From positions 1 through 60,155 of the forward strand of contig NZ_JAPUVI010000091.1 in assembly GCF_029255285.1 (NCBI RefSeq): a stretch of 60,155 nucleotides of DNA. The letters are read 5' to 3'. The notes beneath the pieces were generated by a model, which saw only the letters and a list, made by a program, of their open reading frames with translations, was not told the origin of the DNA and searched no databases. Below are positions 1 through 9,937 of this stretch, one piece after another; position 1 is the first letter of the stretch, and each line of letters begins with the position of its first letter. Origin of the DNA: Accumulibacter sp. (GTDB taxonomy: Bacteria > Pseudomonadota > Gammaproteobacteria > Burkholderiales > Rhodocyclaceae). The position numbers and the translations under genes are program-made.

Positions 1-110
1 CGTCGGTAGAAGGCTTCAACGCCCAGGCCGCTGCCGTCAAATTTCGCCAACAAGGATCGCCACTCCTGCCGGCTCCGCCTCGATCCCTTGCCCTTCTTTG
101 CTCCCACCAT
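1..110 (-). CDS. tnpA: IS66-family TnpA-like accessory protein, N-terminal fragment cut by window edge
   Basis: A minus-strand ATG at 110 opens a frame running off the left edge (36 codons seen). The peptide begins MVGAKKGKGSRRSRQEW and continues with a 'LLAKFDGSGLGVEAFYR' stretch. This matches the usual start of IS66 OrfA/TnpA proteins: a basic leader, then an 'EW..L..RFE.SGLSVAAFC' helix-turn-helix-like segment. A strong Shine-Dalgarno (AGGAGG) lies 7 nt upstream on the minus strand, supporting a real start. IS66 TnpA is an accessory protein encoded with TnpB ahead of the DDE transposase TnpC; those would lie outside the window. Identity rests on 36 residues, so the family call is moderate. 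Confidence 0.55.
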   Translation of the reverse strand, partial: MVGAKKGKGSRRSRQEWRSLLAKFDGSGLGVEAFYR

Positions 111-198
111 CGCCGTTCCTCCTGCGTGTCATTTGCGTGGGCAGCCGTTTTGGTCATCGCGCGCGCGAACGGAAGAACGTCGTAGGGTTACCGGTTAC
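1..198 (-). mobile_element. possible terminal part of an IS66-like insertion sequence
   Basis: The TnpA-like start at 110 is preceded on the minus strand by about 90 nt without coding signal, as expected between an IS66 end and its first gene. Read on the minus strand, position 198 begins GTAACCGGTAACC. IS66 inverted repeats typically begin with GTAA, so 198 is a candidate element end. The other end and the 8-bp target duplication are outside the window, so the boundary is a guess. Confidence 0.3.
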
Positions 199-319
199 GC
201 CACTGATCGGTGGCTGGTCCGGATTTTCGGTCGCCACCCCCTCATCCTGGCGCTCGATCGGCGTGTGTAACCGGCGCCACGAACGGCGGGCTCGACGGCG
301 GCTGGAGTAGAATGCGCCG

Positions 320-1345
320 ATGCTGATTCTCGGAATCGAATCCTCCTGCGACGAGACCGGTGTCGCGCTCTACCGCGGCGACGGTGGCGATGGCGGAGAA
401 CTGCTCGCCCACGCCTTGCACTCGCAGGTCGCGATGCATGAGGACTACGGCGGCGTGGTGCCGGAGCTCGCCTCGCGCGATCACATTCGGCGCCTGATCC
501 CCTTGTTGCGCCAGGTGCTGGCCGACGGCCGATGCGCGTTGGCCGAGATCGACGCCGTGGCCTACACGCAGGGACCGGGCCTGGCCGGCGCACTGCTCGT
601 CGGCGCGGCTTTCGCCGAGGCCCTGGCGACCGCGCTCGGCGTGCCGACCGTTCCGGTACACCACCTCGAAGGCCACCTGCTCTCGCCGCTGCTTTCCCGC
701 CGGCCGCCGCGCTTTCCCTTCGTCGCCCTGCTGGTTTCGGGCGGCCACAGCCAGTTGATGCGCGTCGCCGGCGTCGGCCAGTATGAACTGCTCGGCGAGA
801 CGCTCGACGACGCCGCCGGCGAGGCGTTCGACAAGACCGCCAAGCTGCTCGGCCTTGGCTACCCGGGCGGTCCGGCGCTCGCCGAACTGGCGGAACGCGG
901 TCGGCGCGACGAGGTGCAACTGCCGCGCCCGATGCTCAAATCCGGCGACCTCGACTTCAGTTTCAGCGGCCTGAAAACGGCGGTGCTCACCAGGGTGCGC
1001 GAGTTGCCAACGATCAGTGACCAGCAGCGGGCCGACATCGCGCGCGGTTTTCAGGATGCCGTTGTCGATGTGCTGGTCGGCAAGTCCTTGCGCGCCGTCG
1101 CGCTGAGTGGCCTGCGGCAGCTCGTCGTTGCCGGCGGCGTCGGTGCCAACCGCGAGCTGAGGCGCCAGCTCGACGCCGCCGCGAGCCGGGCGGGGATCGT
1201 CGTTTTCTACCCGGAACTGGAATTCTGTACCGACAACGGCGCCATGATCGCGCTGGCCGGAGCCTTGCGCCTGCAGGCCGGGCTGGCCGGCAAGCCGGCC
1301 GGTGCCTTTGCCGTGCGGCCGCGCTGGCCGCTGACCGGCAGCTAG
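320..1345 (+). CDS. tsaD: tRNA N6-adenosine threonylcarbamoyltransferase TsaD
   Basis: TsaD transfers the threonylcarbamoyl group from TC-AMP to A37 of ANN-decoding tRNAs, working with TsaB and TsaE in the cytoplasm. The 341-residue product has the family length. It opens with [12 protein letters not shown] (residues 7-18) of the ASKHA fold and has the metal-binding HLEGH at 115-119. The phosphate-binding VSGGHSQL and the C-terminal CTDNGAMIA are also present. Start: ATG at 320. A GGAG lies 12 nt upstream, rather far, and a TAGAAT (308-313) lies directly before the start. Downstream plsY is convergent with a gap of 7 nt. The common Gram-negative neighbour rpsU is not seen; an IS66-like fragment lies upstream instead. 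Confidence 0.97.
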   Translation: MLILGIESSCDETGVALYRGDGGDGGELLAHALHSQVAMHEDYGGVVPELASRDHIRRLIPLLRQVLADGRCALAEIDAVAYTQGPGLAGALLVGAAFAEALATALGVPTVPVHHLEGHLLSPLLSRRPPRFPFVALLVSGGHSQLMRVAGVGQYELLGETLDDAAGEAFDKTAKLLGLGYPGGPALAELAERGRRDEVQLPRPMLKSGDLDFSFSGLKTAVLTRVRELPTISDQQRADIARGFQDAVVDVLVGKSLRAVALSGLRQLVVAGGVGANRELRRQLDAAASRAGIVVFYPELEFCTDNGAMIALAGALRLQAGLAGKPAGAFAVRPRWPLTGS

Positions 1346-1352
1346 CGCGCTC

Positions 1353-2000
1353 TCATTCGCTGGTAGCGCGCCGGCCGGCGGCGGTTTTCCTGCCTGCGCC
1401 GATCTTCGGCTCGCTGCCGGCCATCAGGCGCTGCAGGTTCGGCCAGTGCTTGCCGACCAGCGCCATGGCGATGATGCCGACCGCCAGCACCAGGCCATTG
1501 CTGCCCCACAAAAGGAAGGCGTAGAGCGGCGCTGCGCTGGCGGCGACGAGCGCAGCAAGCGACGAATAGCGCGACGTGAAGGCGATCAGCAGCCAGGTGC
1601 ACAAGGTTGCCAGGCCAAGCCAGGGGTCGATCGCGAGCAACACGCCGGCCGCGGTGGCGACGCCTTTTCCTCCCTTGAAACCGAGGAAGATCGGGTAGAG
1701 GTGACCGAAGAAGACGGCCAGCGCGACGACTCCGACCGTGTAGCCGGGCAGGCCGAAATCGGCCGCGTAGCGCTCCGCGAGAAAGACGGCCAGCCATCCC
1801 TTGGCCACATCGCCGATCAGCGTGACGACCGCGGCGCCTTTGTGGCCGCTGCGCAGGACGTTGGTCGCGCCGGGGTTTCGCGAACCATAGCTGCGCGGGT
1901 CGGCGAGGCCGAACAAGCGGCTGGCGACCAGCGCGAAGGGAATCGAGCCGAGCAGATAGGCGGCCAGGATGGCGAGCGGAGTGATCAGCAAGGGCGACAT
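1353..2000 (-). CDS. plsY: acyl-phosphate:glycerol-3-phosphate acyltransferase PlsY
   Basis: PlsY is the inner-membrane enzyme that acylates glycerol-3-phosphate with acyl-phosphate made by PlsX, the first step of phospholipid synthesis. The 215-residue product is very hydrophobic, with about five membrane segments. It carries the three family motifs: GSIPFALV near residue 18, SRNPGATNV near 41 and FKGGKGVATAAG near 103. The C-terminal tail is basic (KIGAGRKTAAGRRA), slightly longer than in short homologues. It lies convergent to tsaD and divergent from folB, matching the tsaD-plsY-folB neighbourhood of many Gram-negatives. Confidence 0.96.
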   Translation of the reverse strand: MSPLLITPLAILAAYLLGSIPFALVASRLFGLADPRSYGSRNPGATNVLRSGHKGAAVVTLIGDVAKGWLAVFLAERYAADFGLPGYTVGVVALAVFFGHLYPIFLGFKGGKGVATAAGVLLAIDPWLGLATLCTWLLIAFTSRYSSLAALVAASAAPLYAFLLWGSNGLVLAVGIIAMALVGKHWPNLQRLMAGSEPKIGAGRKTAAGRRATSE

Positions 2001-2032
2001 CGGGGCGATCGGGTATCGGTGGGGCTGTGGGT

Positions 2033-2038
2033 TAGAAT
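2033..2038 (+). promoter_or_regulatory. possible -10 box of folB promoter
   Basis: TAGAAT lies 67 nt upstream of the folB start in the plsY-folB divergent spacer. The same hexamer occurs before pyrC and lpxC in this window. No convincing -35 is visible. Confidence 0.35.
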
Positions 2039-2105
2039 GCGCGCACTGTCGTCGCCGCGGACCGCGCCCGACGAGTCATTTTACACCGACACGACACCCG
2101 CCCGT

Positions 2106-2462
2106 ATGGACATCATTTTCATCGACGATCTTCGCGCCGCCACCCGGATCGGCATCTATCCGCGCGAAAAAGCGATGCCCCAGACGATAGAAATCTCGTT
2201 GCGCATCGGCACCTCGACCGCCAGCGCCGGCGCCAGCGACGACATCGGCGACACCATCGACTACGCGCAGGTCGTCGACTGCCTGCGTGCCGAACTTGCC
2301 GTGCGGCACTTCAATCTCCTCGAGAGGCTGGCCGAATATGTCGCCACACTGCTGCTCGAAGACTTCGGCGCCACCTGGGTTCGCGTTTCGATCGCCAAGG
2401 TCGGCATGATGCGCGGCGTGCAGCGCGCCGGCGTCGTCATCGAGCGCGGCGCGGCGGCGTAG
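2106..2462 (+). CDS. folB: dihydroneopterin aldolase FolB
   Basis: FolB converts 7,8-dihydroneopterin to 6-hydroxymethyl-7,8-dihydropterin and glycolaldehyde in folate synthesis. The 118-residue product has the normal length. It begins MDIIFIDDLRAATRIGIYP, the family N-terminus, with the conserved Glu of IGIYPREK(..)Q, a TIDYAQV segment and the C-terminal 'VSIAKVGMMRGVQRAGVVIER' stretch containing the catalytic-lysine region. The reading frame stays open for 660 nt upstream, but homology fixes the start at ATG 2106; no strong Shine-Dalgarno precedes it. Divergent from plsY; the dolP-diaA unit converges on it. Confidence 0.93.
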   Translation: MDIIFIDDLRAATRIGIYPREKAMPQTIEISLRIGTSTASAGASDDIGDTIDYAQVVDCLRAELAVRHFNLLERLAEYVATLLLEDFGATWVRVSIAKVGMMRGVQRAGVVIERGAAA

Positions 2463-2486
2463 TAAGGCTGAGGCAGGACGTCGCGC

Positions 2487-4152
<1,666 letters not shown>

Positions 4153-4166
<14 letters not shown>

Positions 4167-4563
4167 CGCGCAGCCACTCGATGGCGCTTTCGGATAGATC
4201 GTCGAGCAGCACGCAGTCGAAGCGGCAGTCCGCATCGCCGGCCGCGTGTGTGGCCAGATAGTGTTGCGCGGCGAGGATGATCCGCTCGCGCTTGCCAGCC
4301 GTGATGCTGGCCGCGGCACCGCCGTAGCCGGCGCTGCGCCGCAGGCGCACTTCGACGAAAACGAGGCCGCGCCGGTCGCGGCAGACGAGGTCCACCTCGC
4401 CGCCGCGGCAGCGGTAGTTGCATTCCAGGATCGTCAGACCCTGCTGTTCAAGAAAGTGCCCCGCCAGGCGCTCGGCTATGCGGCCGTCGGTGGCGCGCTT
4501 GGCCGCCTGTATGGTCTGCCCGGTCGTGCTATCTTTGCCGCTCACTTGCCCACCGATCGCCAT
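4153..4563 (-). CDS. yraN: YraN family (UPF0102) endonuclease-like protein
   Basis: YraN proteins share a restriction-endonuclease-like fold and are of uncertain function. The 136-residue product has the core pattern E..A...L...G..I...N.RCRGGEVDLVCRDRRGLVFVEVRLRRSAGYGGAAASIT, including the GE-D-(V/F)VEV nuclease-like residues, and ends near CRFDCVLL. It matches E. coli YraN (131 aa) along its length. The ATG at 4563 shares a CATG with the divergent rsmI start; a GTG seven codons in (4542) is an alternative. Neither start has a strong Shine-Dalgarno. First gene of the minus-strand yraN-HIRAN-diaA-dolP unit. Confidence 0.88.
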
Positions 4564-5443
4564 GACAGAAGAATCCACCGCATTATATGTCGTCCCCACT
4601 CCGCTCGGCCATCTCGGCGACATGACGCAGCGCGCGATCGACGTCCTGCGTCGGGTGCGCTGGGTCGCTGCCGAGGATACGCGACACAGCGCACCGTTGC
4701 TCAGGCACTACGGATCGACGGCGCGCCTGCTGGCGGCGCACGAGCACAACGAGGAGGGCGCCGCGCGACAGGTGATCGCGCGCCTGGCGGCCGGCGAGTC
4801 GGTGGCGCTGGTGGTCGATGCCGGGACGCCTGCCGTCTCTGACCCCGGCGCGCGGCTGGTGGGGCGCGTGCGCGCCGCCGGTTATCGCGTCGTTCCCTTG
4901 CCTGGCGCCTGCGCGGCGGTCGTCGCGCTGTCCGCCGCCGGATGGAGCGAGGCGCGCTTCCTGTTCTACGGTTTCTTGCCGAGCAAGGCCGGGCAGCGTG
5001 CCGAAGCCTTGCGCACACTGGTCGATCTGCCATGGGCGCTGGTCTTCTACGAGGCGCCGCATCGCATTCTCGACACCATCGACGCGCTGTCCGCCGTCTT
5101 CGAACCGACGCGCCAGGTGGTGCTGGCGCGCGAGCTGACGAAGATGTTCGAGAGTATTCATTGTTGTCCGCTCGGTGAAGCACGGGACTGGTTGCTGGCC
5201 GATGCCAATCGCCAGCGCGGCGAGTTCGTCGTGCTCGTCGCCGGTGCGCCGGCGAAGATAGGTGATGGTGAAGGTGAGCGCGTGCTGACCGTGCTGCTCG
5301 ACGAGGGCCTGCCGGTAAGCCAGGCCACACGCCTGGCGCACGCGATCACCGGTGCGGGGAAGAAATCGCTCTATCAAAGGGCATTGCGCTGGCACGACGA
5401 GCGGCGACCAAGCGACGCGGTCGCCGGGCCGGAAATCCTCTAG
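4562..5443 (+). CDS. rsmI: 16S rRNA (cytidine(1402)-2'-O)-methyltransferase RsmI
   Basis: RsmI uses SAM to 2'-O-methylate C1402 in the decoding centre of 16S rRNA. The 293-residue product has the tetrapyrrole-methylase fold. It begins [24 protein letters not shown], followed by [33 protein letters not shown] (SAM site), [22 protein letters not shown] and ELTKMFE, all typical. The frame is open further upstream, but the ATG at 4562 gives the family N-terminus. It is divergent from yraN, and pyrC follows after 50 nt. Confidence 0.96.
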   Translation: MTEESTALYVVPTPLGHLGDMTQRAIDVLRRVRWVAAEDTRHSAPLLRHYGSTARLLAAHEHNEEGAARQVIARLAAGESVALVVDAGTPAVSDPGARLVGRVRAAGYRVVPLPGACAAVVALSAAGWSEARFLFYGFLPSKAGQRAEALRTLVDLPWALVFYEAPHRILDTIDALSAVFEPTRQVVLARELTKMFESIHCCPLGEARDWLLADANRQRGEFVVLVAGAPAKIGDGEGERVLTVLLDEGLPVSQATRLAHAITGAGKKSLYQRALRWHDERRPSDAVAGPEIL

Positions 5444-5493
5444 AATTCAGGTATCCTGCGCTTCCCGACACGGCTCCTTTTTCTGGTCAGAAC

Positions 5494-6528
5494 ATGCAGA
5501 TCACGATCACCCGCCCCGACGACTGGCATCTCCATCTGCGCGACGGCGAGGCGCTGGCCAGCGTTCTGCCACATACGGCGCGTCAGTTCGCGCGCGCCAT
5601 CGTGATGCCCAATCTGCGACCACCGGTGACGACCGTCGCCGCCGCCGCTGCGTATCGGGCGCGCATCCTGGCCGCCTTGCCGCCCGGAACGGCGTTCACG
5701 CCGCTGATGACCTTGTACCTGACCGACAACACGCCGGTGGATGAGATTCGGCGTGCGGCGGACAGTGCTTTCGTACACGCGGTGAAATTTTATCCGGCCG
5801 GCGCGACGACCAACTCGGACCTGGGGGTCACTGATCTCGGCCATTGCACGATGGTGCTCGCCGAGATGGAGAAACTCGGCCTGCCGCTCCTGGTGCACGG
5901 CGAGGTGACCGATCCGGCGATCGACGTTTTCGACCGCGAGGCGGTGTTCCTCGAGCGTGTTCTGCAGCCTCTGATGGCGCGCTTCCCGGCGCTGAAGGTG
6001 GTCGTCGAGCACATCACGACCGCCGATGCGGCGGACTTCGTTGCCGCTTGCGGGCCGAACGTCGCGGCAACGATCACCGCGCACCACTTGCTGTACAACC
6101 GCAACGCAATTTTTTCCGGCGGCGTCCGGCCGCACTACTACTGCCTGCCGGTTCTCAAACGCGAGCAACACCGTTTGGCGTTGCTGCGGGTCGCGACCTC
6201 GGGCAATCGCCGTTTCTTTCTCGGCACGGATTCGGCGCCGCACGCCCGGACGACCAAGGAGGCAGCCTGCGGCTGCGCCGGATGCTACACGGCGCATGCG
6301 GCACTGGAGTTGTACGCCGAAGCCTTCGAGTCGATCGGTGCGCTCGACCGGCTCGAAGGCTTTGCCAGTTTCAACGGGCCGGACTTCTATGGCCTGCCGC
6401 GCAATTCCAGCCAGGTCACGCTGCTGCGCGGCGAGTGGTCGACGCCGGAGGCATTCCCTTACCTGGCCGGCGACACGCTGGTTCCCCTGCGTGCCGGTGA
6501 GCCGCTACGCTGGAAGATGCTCGGTTGA
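5494..6528 (+). CDS. pyrC: dihydroorotase PyrC (class II)
   Basis: PyrC interconverts N-carbamoyl-aspartate and dihydroorotate in pyrimidine synthesis. The 344-residue length is that of the short E. coli-type enzyme. Metal-binding [12 protein letters not shown] is at residues 7-18. The lysine to be carboxylated is in [15 protein letters not shown] near residue 95. The histidines of LVHGEVTD and VVEHITT and the aspartate of FLGTDSAPH complete the binuclear zinc site. TAGAAT at 5441-5446 is a candidate -10. The stop overlaps the next frame; the real start of that gene is probably 36 nt downstream. Confidence 0.97.
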   Translation: MQITITRPDDWHLHLRDGEALASVLPHTARQFARAIVMPNLRPPVTTVAAAAAYRARILAALPPGTAFTPLMTLYLTDNTPVDEIRRAADSAFVHAVKFYPAGATTNSDLGVTDLGHCTMVLAEMEKLGLPLLVHGEVTDPAIDVFDREAVFLERVLQPLMARFPALKVVVEHITTADAADFVAACGPNVAATITAHHLLYNRNAIFSGGVRPHYYCLPVLKREQHRLALLRVATSGNRRFFLGTDSAPHARTTKEAACGCAGCYTAHAALELYAEAFESIGALDRLEGFASFNGPDFYGLPRNSSQVTLLRGEWSTPEAFPYLAGDTLVPLRAGEPLRWKMLG

Positions 6529-6563
6529 GACCGCGCATCGCGATTTGTTGCAGGAGGTTGTGC

Positions 6564-7016
6564 GTGCTGCCGAACAAGCTGTTGGTGCTGACGCTGTTGC
6601 TGCCCTGGCTGGTCGCCTGTTCGGACCAGCGGGCGGCGCTTGAACTCGAATCGCCGCAGCATACGCTGACGCTGGTTCGTGTGCAGAACTTCTTCTGGGA
6701 AAAGACCGCACGCTACACCGTCGTGGCCGCTCGCATGCCGGACTGCATGCGCCGCCACGACCTCGGTCCAGGCGGCGCCGACAGCAAAATGGAGGTCTAT
6801 TCGCCGGGCAACAACGCCTGGATTCTCAAGCAGGGCAAACGAATGTTCGCGGTCGAGACGCGTAGCTGCGAAGGCTTCGCCAAGCTGGAGGAAGAGCCGG
6901 AGGGCGGCCTCGGCCCCTTGCTCGGAACTTTCCAGATGCGCAACGGCGTACTGACCGTGGTCGCCGCTGGCAAAGGCGAATCGGCTGGCGGGTCGGTCGC
7001 CCCGGCCGGTCAGTGA
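6564..7016 (+). CDS. hypothetical lipoprotein
   Basis: Not recognised. The best start is GTG 6564, 6 nt after a GGAGG (6553-6557). The 150-residue product opens MLPNKLLVLTLLLPWLVAC, a lipoprotein signal with LVAC as lipobox; the residue after the Cys is Ser, compatible with outer-membrane sorting. The mature part has three cysteines including 'ETRSCEGF' and two in the MPDC...HDL region. A TTG at 6525 overlapping the pyrC stop is the alternative start but lacks a Shine-Dalgarno. The gene is coupled to the DUF3025 gene by a GTGA overlap at 7013-7016. Confidence 0.75.
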   Translation: MLPNKLLVLTLLLPWLVACSDQRAALELESPQHTLTLVRVQNFFWEKTARYTVVAARMPDCMRRHDLGPGGADSKMEVYSPGNNAWILKQGKRMFAVETRSCEGFAKLEEEPEGGLGPLLGTFQMRNGVLTVVAAGKGESAGGSVAPAGQ

Positions 7017-7801
7017 GAGGCGAGGTTTTTCCTTCGCCGGGTGGCCTCTTCGCGCCCTTGATGCCGCTTCTCGAACAGATGCCGTCGGCACCCGGTCTGG
7101 CGCTGCTCGATGAACTGAGCGCGACACGCGATCTGCGTACGCAGAGCGGCCAGCGGGTGGTGTTTCGGCCCGCACCGGCCGACGGCCTCGATTACGAAAC
7201 CCGTATCTGGACGCGCGGCGAAGTGGCGACTCGCCCGGACAACTGGCACGATTTTTTCAACGCACTCGTCTGGCTGACCTTTCCGCTGACCAAGGCAGCG
7301 CTCAATGCCTGCCATGTCGAAGCGCTGGCCGCACCGATCGGCGGCCACGGTCGCGGCCAGGCGCGCGACGCGCTGACGCATTTCGACGAATGCGGGGTCG
7401 TCGTCGTCTCGTCCGACCCTTCGCTGCTCGGGCTGCTGCGCAGCTTTCGCTGGCGGGAGCTGTTCTGGGAGCGCCGGCTCGACCTCCGCCGTGCGCTGTG
7501 CTGCTTCGTTTTCGGACACGCGACCTACGAGCAGTTGTTGCGGCCCTTTCGTGGCCTTACCGGCAAGGCCGTTCTTTACGCAGTCGACAGCGCCTGGCTG
7601 CAGCGGCCGCCAAGCGAGCAACTGGCCGACCTTGACCGGCGTCTGGCCGGCGAACTGGAGGCCGGTCTCTATCGTCAGCCGCGCGCCTTGCAGCCGCTAC
7701 CGCTGCTCGGCCTGCCCGGCGTTACGCCGGACAGCGATAACCCCGCCTATTACGACGACCCGTATCAGTTCCGGCCGGGCCGCGCCGGGCGCGGCGTATA
7801 A
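7013..7801 (+). CDS. DUF3025 family protein
   Basis: A 262-residue soluble protein of the DUF3025 family (function unknown), common in Beta- and Gammaproteobacteria. Recognised by 'YETRIWTRGEVATRPDNWHDFFNALVW' near residues 63-88, followed by LTFPLTKAALN, then LTHFDECGVVVVSSDPSLL and a C-terminal LPLLGLPGV..D...YYDD..QFRPGR. The start GTG 7013 overlaps the preceding TGA. The stop codon TAA (7799-7801) lies inside the TATAAT -10 element of rnpB. Confidence 0.88.
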   Translation: MRGEVFPSPGGLFAPLMPLLEQMPSAPGLALLDELSATRDLRTQSGQRVVFRPAPADGLDYETRIWTRGEVATRPDNWHDFFNALVWLTFPLTKAALNACHVEALAAPIGGHGRGQARDALTHFDECGVVVVSSDPSLLGLLRSFRWRELFWERRLDLRRALCCFVFGHATYEQLLRPFRGLTGKAVLYAVDSAWLQRPPSEQLADLDRRLAGELEAGLYRQPRALQPLPLLGLPGVTPDSDNPAYYDDPYQFRPGRAGRGV

Positions 7802-7802
7802 T
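7797..7802 (+). promoter_or_regulatory. -10 box of the rnpB promoter
   Basis: A perfect TATAAT ends 6 nt before the predicted 5' end of RNase P RNA (7809). It overlaps the stop codon of the DUF3025 gene. No good -35 hexamer is visible at 16-18 bp. Confidence 0.6.
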
Positions 7803-7808
7803 CTGCCC

Positions 7809-8183
7809 GGGAAGTCGGTCAGGCAGCCGCTGGGCAAGAGGTGCAAACCTGGCGCCGAGAGGAAAGTCCGGGCTCCGCAGAGCAGGATGCCGGTTAACGA
7901 CCGGGCACCGTGAGGTGACGGAAAGTGCCACAGAAAACAGACCGCCGATGTCGTCGTTCGGGAAACCGACGGGACAGGTAAGGGTGAAACGGCGAGGTAA
8001 GAGCTCACCGCGGCCGTGGTAACACGGACGGCACGGCAAACCCCATCCGGAGCAAGGCCAAATAGGGAAGCATGGGCGTGGCTCGCGCTGCTTCCGGGTA
8101 GGCTGCTTGAGCGTGCTGGTAACAGTACGCCTAGAGGAATGGCTGCCCACGACAGAACCCGGCTTATCGGCCGGCTTCCCACC
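7809..8183 (+). ncRNA. rnpB: RNase P RNA, bacterial class A
   Basis: The ribozyme subunit of RNase P, which removes 5' leaders from tRNA precursors. The ends pair: GGGAAGTCGG (7809-7818) with CCGGCTTCCC (8171-8180), forming helix P1. The universal core GAGGAAAGTCCGGGCTCC begins at 7858, and the 3' core ACAGAACCCGGCTTAT is near 8152-8167. AGGGTGAAACGG and 'GGTAAGAGCTCACCGCG' represent the P8-P11 region; GGTAACAGTACGCCTAGAGGAATGG lies near the 3' side. About 375 nt, normal for class A. It sits between pyrC/DUF3025 and the dcw cluster. Confidence 0.96.
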
Positions 8184-8542
8184 TCCTCCCATTTCTTTTG
8201 ATTCCTTCCGCTGACGGACAGCGAGCGCGGCCGGCTCGTCGCGTCGCTTTGTCTGGCGGCGCCATTGCGCCGCTGGCTGGTAGCGTCTGATTTCCGCCAC
8301 GCTCACCCACTTGGCGCTCTTTTTGAATAAGTTACTTTAAGTTAGTTCTTTTGTGCTTTGTTTTTATGTAGAAAAATTATTTTTAACATCCTTTCAAAAC
8401 AGCCATAAGTGCTTGTCGTCATTGACAAAACCATGCTTCGACCCCTTGCTTTGGGCGATTCTTTGCCTTAGAGTGGGAATAAGTGGTAGAAAGTGGGGGG
8501 AATTGCCCCCCCAAGCAAGAACGCAAGGGACGATCGGTGGTG
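8184..8542 (+). other. 359-nt spacer between rnpB and mraZ with AT-rich leader
   Basis: No gene is seen. 8322-8396 is strikingly AT-rich for this genome, with T-runs (TTTTTGAATAAG, GTTTTTATGTAG, AAAAATTATTTTTAAC). A TTGACA is at 8422-8427 without a convincing -10 at 17 bp. The MraZ operator (8473-8497) and a G6/C6 hairpin follow. The dcw operon promoter probably lies here. Confidence 0.6.
8473..8497 (+). promoter_or_regulatory. MraZ operator: three GTGG(G/T) boxes at 10-bp spacing
   Basis: GTGGG, GTGGT and GTGGG begin at 8473, 8483 and 8493, exactly one helical turn apart, 46-70 nt before the mraZ start. MraZ is known to bind runs of GTGG(G/A)-type repeats spaced 10 bp in its own promoter and repress the dcw operon. 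The middle box deviates at its fifth base. The third box runs into GGGGGGAATTGCCCCCC, a potential hairpin. Confidence 0.85.
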
Positions 8543-8989
8543 ATGTTTCAGGGTGCGGCAGCGTTGAGTCTGGATGTCAAGGGCAGAATCGCCATTCCGG
8601 CGCGTCATCGCGAGGGACTGGCGGCGGCTGCCGAAGGCCGGCTGGTGCTCACCGCCCATCCGCATCGCTGTCTGCTGCTTTACCCGGAGAGCGCGTGGGA
8701 ACCGATTCGCGACAAGGTGCTGGCGGCGTCCAGCTTGGACCCGCGATCCGCCCTGATCAAGCGTCTGCTGGTCGGTCACGCGCGGGAGGAGGAAATGGAT
8801 GCGGCGGGTCGCGTGCTGATCGCTCCGGAGTTGCGCCAGTTTGCGCAATTCGACAAGCAGGTCTGGCTGGTCGGTCAGGGCAGCCATTTCGAGATCTGGT
8901 CGGATGCCGGCTGGCAGCAGCAGCAGGAAGCGGCTTTCGCTCTGGCTGACCAGTTGTTGCCGGCCGGACTCGAGGATCTGGCGCTGTGA
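8543..8989 (+). CDS. mraZ: transcriptional regulator MraZ
   Basis: MraZ is an AbrB-like, ring-forming DNA-binding protein that represses the dcw cluster. The 148-residue product begins [23 protein letters not shown], one swapped-hairpin half (D..GR...P...R). The second copy is '[19 protein letters not shown]' near residue 77. The ATG at 8543 fits the family; an upstream in-frame GTG at 8483 lies inside the operator and is rejected. Its last codons overlap rsmH (GTGA at 8986-8989). First gene of the long dcw transcription unit. Confidence 0.96.
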   Translation: MFQGAAALSLDVKGRIAIPARHREGLAAAAEGRLVLTAHPHRCLLLYPESAWEPIRDKVLAASSLDPRSALIKRLLVGHAREEEMDAAGRVLIAPELRQFAQFDKQVWLVGQGSHFEIWSDAGWQQQQEAAFALADQLLPAGLEDLAL

Positions 8990-9936
8990 GTTCGGAGCCG
9001 CCGCATCGGACGGTGCTGTTGCAGGAAGCCGTTGCCGCGCTGGCCATCAAGCCTGGCGGGACGTACGTCGATGGCACTTTCGGTGGCGGCGGCCACAGTC
9101 GGGCGATCCTCGACCAGCTCGGCCCCGAGGGCCGCTTGCTGGCACTGGATCGTGATCCGCAAGCGGTGGCGCAGGGCAAGGAAGTAAACGATCGGCGGCT
9201 GCTGGTCAGGCATCAGCGCTTCGGCGAGCTGGACGATGCGCTGCGCCAGGCGGGCTTCGCCAGCGAGCAGGGCGTCGACGGCGTACTGCTCGATATCGGC
9301 GTTTCGTCGCCGCAGCTCGACGAATCGCAGCGCGGCTTCAGTTTCCGCCACGACGCGCCGCTCGACATGCGGATGGATACGACGCAGGGCGAGACGGCGG
9401 CGCAGTGGCTTGAGCGAGCCAGCGTGCAGGAGATCACGGAGGTCATTAGGAACTATGGTGAAGAACGGTTTGCTTTCCAGATTGCAAAGAAGATTGTGGT
9501 TGCTCGGGGAGAGCGGCCGCTTGCAACCACGGGGCAGCTGGCCGCGCTTGTACGCCAGACCGTGTGGACCCGCGAGCCCGGCCAGGACGCGGCGACGCGT
9601 ACCTTTCAAGCTCTACGGATTCATATCAATCAAGAGCTCGAGCAGCTCGCGCTAGTGTTGCCGCAGGCCATGACAGTTCTCAAACAGGGCGGACGGCTGG
9701 TGGTCATCTGTTTCCATTCGCTCGAAGACCGTATCGTCAAACGCTTCCTGCGTGCCGAGTCTGATCCTGACCGCTCGCCGAAAAACCTGCCTCTGCGCGC
9801 CGCCGATCTGCCGCCGCCCAGACTCCGTCTGGTCGGCAAGCCGGTGCGTGCGAGCGCCGACGAGATTGCCGCCAATCCACGGGCGCGCAGCGCGATCATG
9901 CGCGTCGCCGAGAAACTCGTCGCCCGGGCGGCCTGA
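8986..9936 (+). CDS. rsmH: 16S rRNA (cytosine(1402)-N4)-methyltransferase RsmH
   Basis: RsmH N4-methylates C1402 of 16S rRNA, the same nucleotide whose ribose is methylated by RsmI, encoded earlier in this window. The 316-residue product shows [10 protein letters not shown], then [14 protein letters not shown] (SAM motif I, near residues 27-40) and [32 protein letters not shown] and the C-terminal [15 protein letters not shown] follow. The GTG start at 8986 overlaps the mraZ stop. The C-terminus SKPVRAS..EI..NPRARSA-type segment is intact. Confidence 0.97.
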   Translation: MSSEPPHRTVLLQEAVAALAIKPGGTYVDGTFGGGGHSRAILDQLGPEGRLLALDRDPQAVAQGKEVNDRRLLVRHQRFGELDDALRQAGFASEQGVDGVLLDIGVSSPQLDESQRGFSFRHDAPLDMRMDTTQGETAAQWLERASVQEITEVIRNYGEERFAFQIAKKIVVARGERPLATTGQLAALVRQTVWTREPGQDAATRTFQALRIHINQELEQLALVLPQAMTVLKQGGRLVVICFHSLEDRIVKRFLRAESDPDRSPKNLPLRAADLPPPRLRLVGKPVRASADEIAANPRARSAIMRVAEKLVARAA

Positions 9937-9937
9937 G

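Noticed and set aside
1446-2105. Upstream part of the long plus-strand frame ending in folB
   Set aside because: It is antisense to plsY, and FolB homology begins at 2106.
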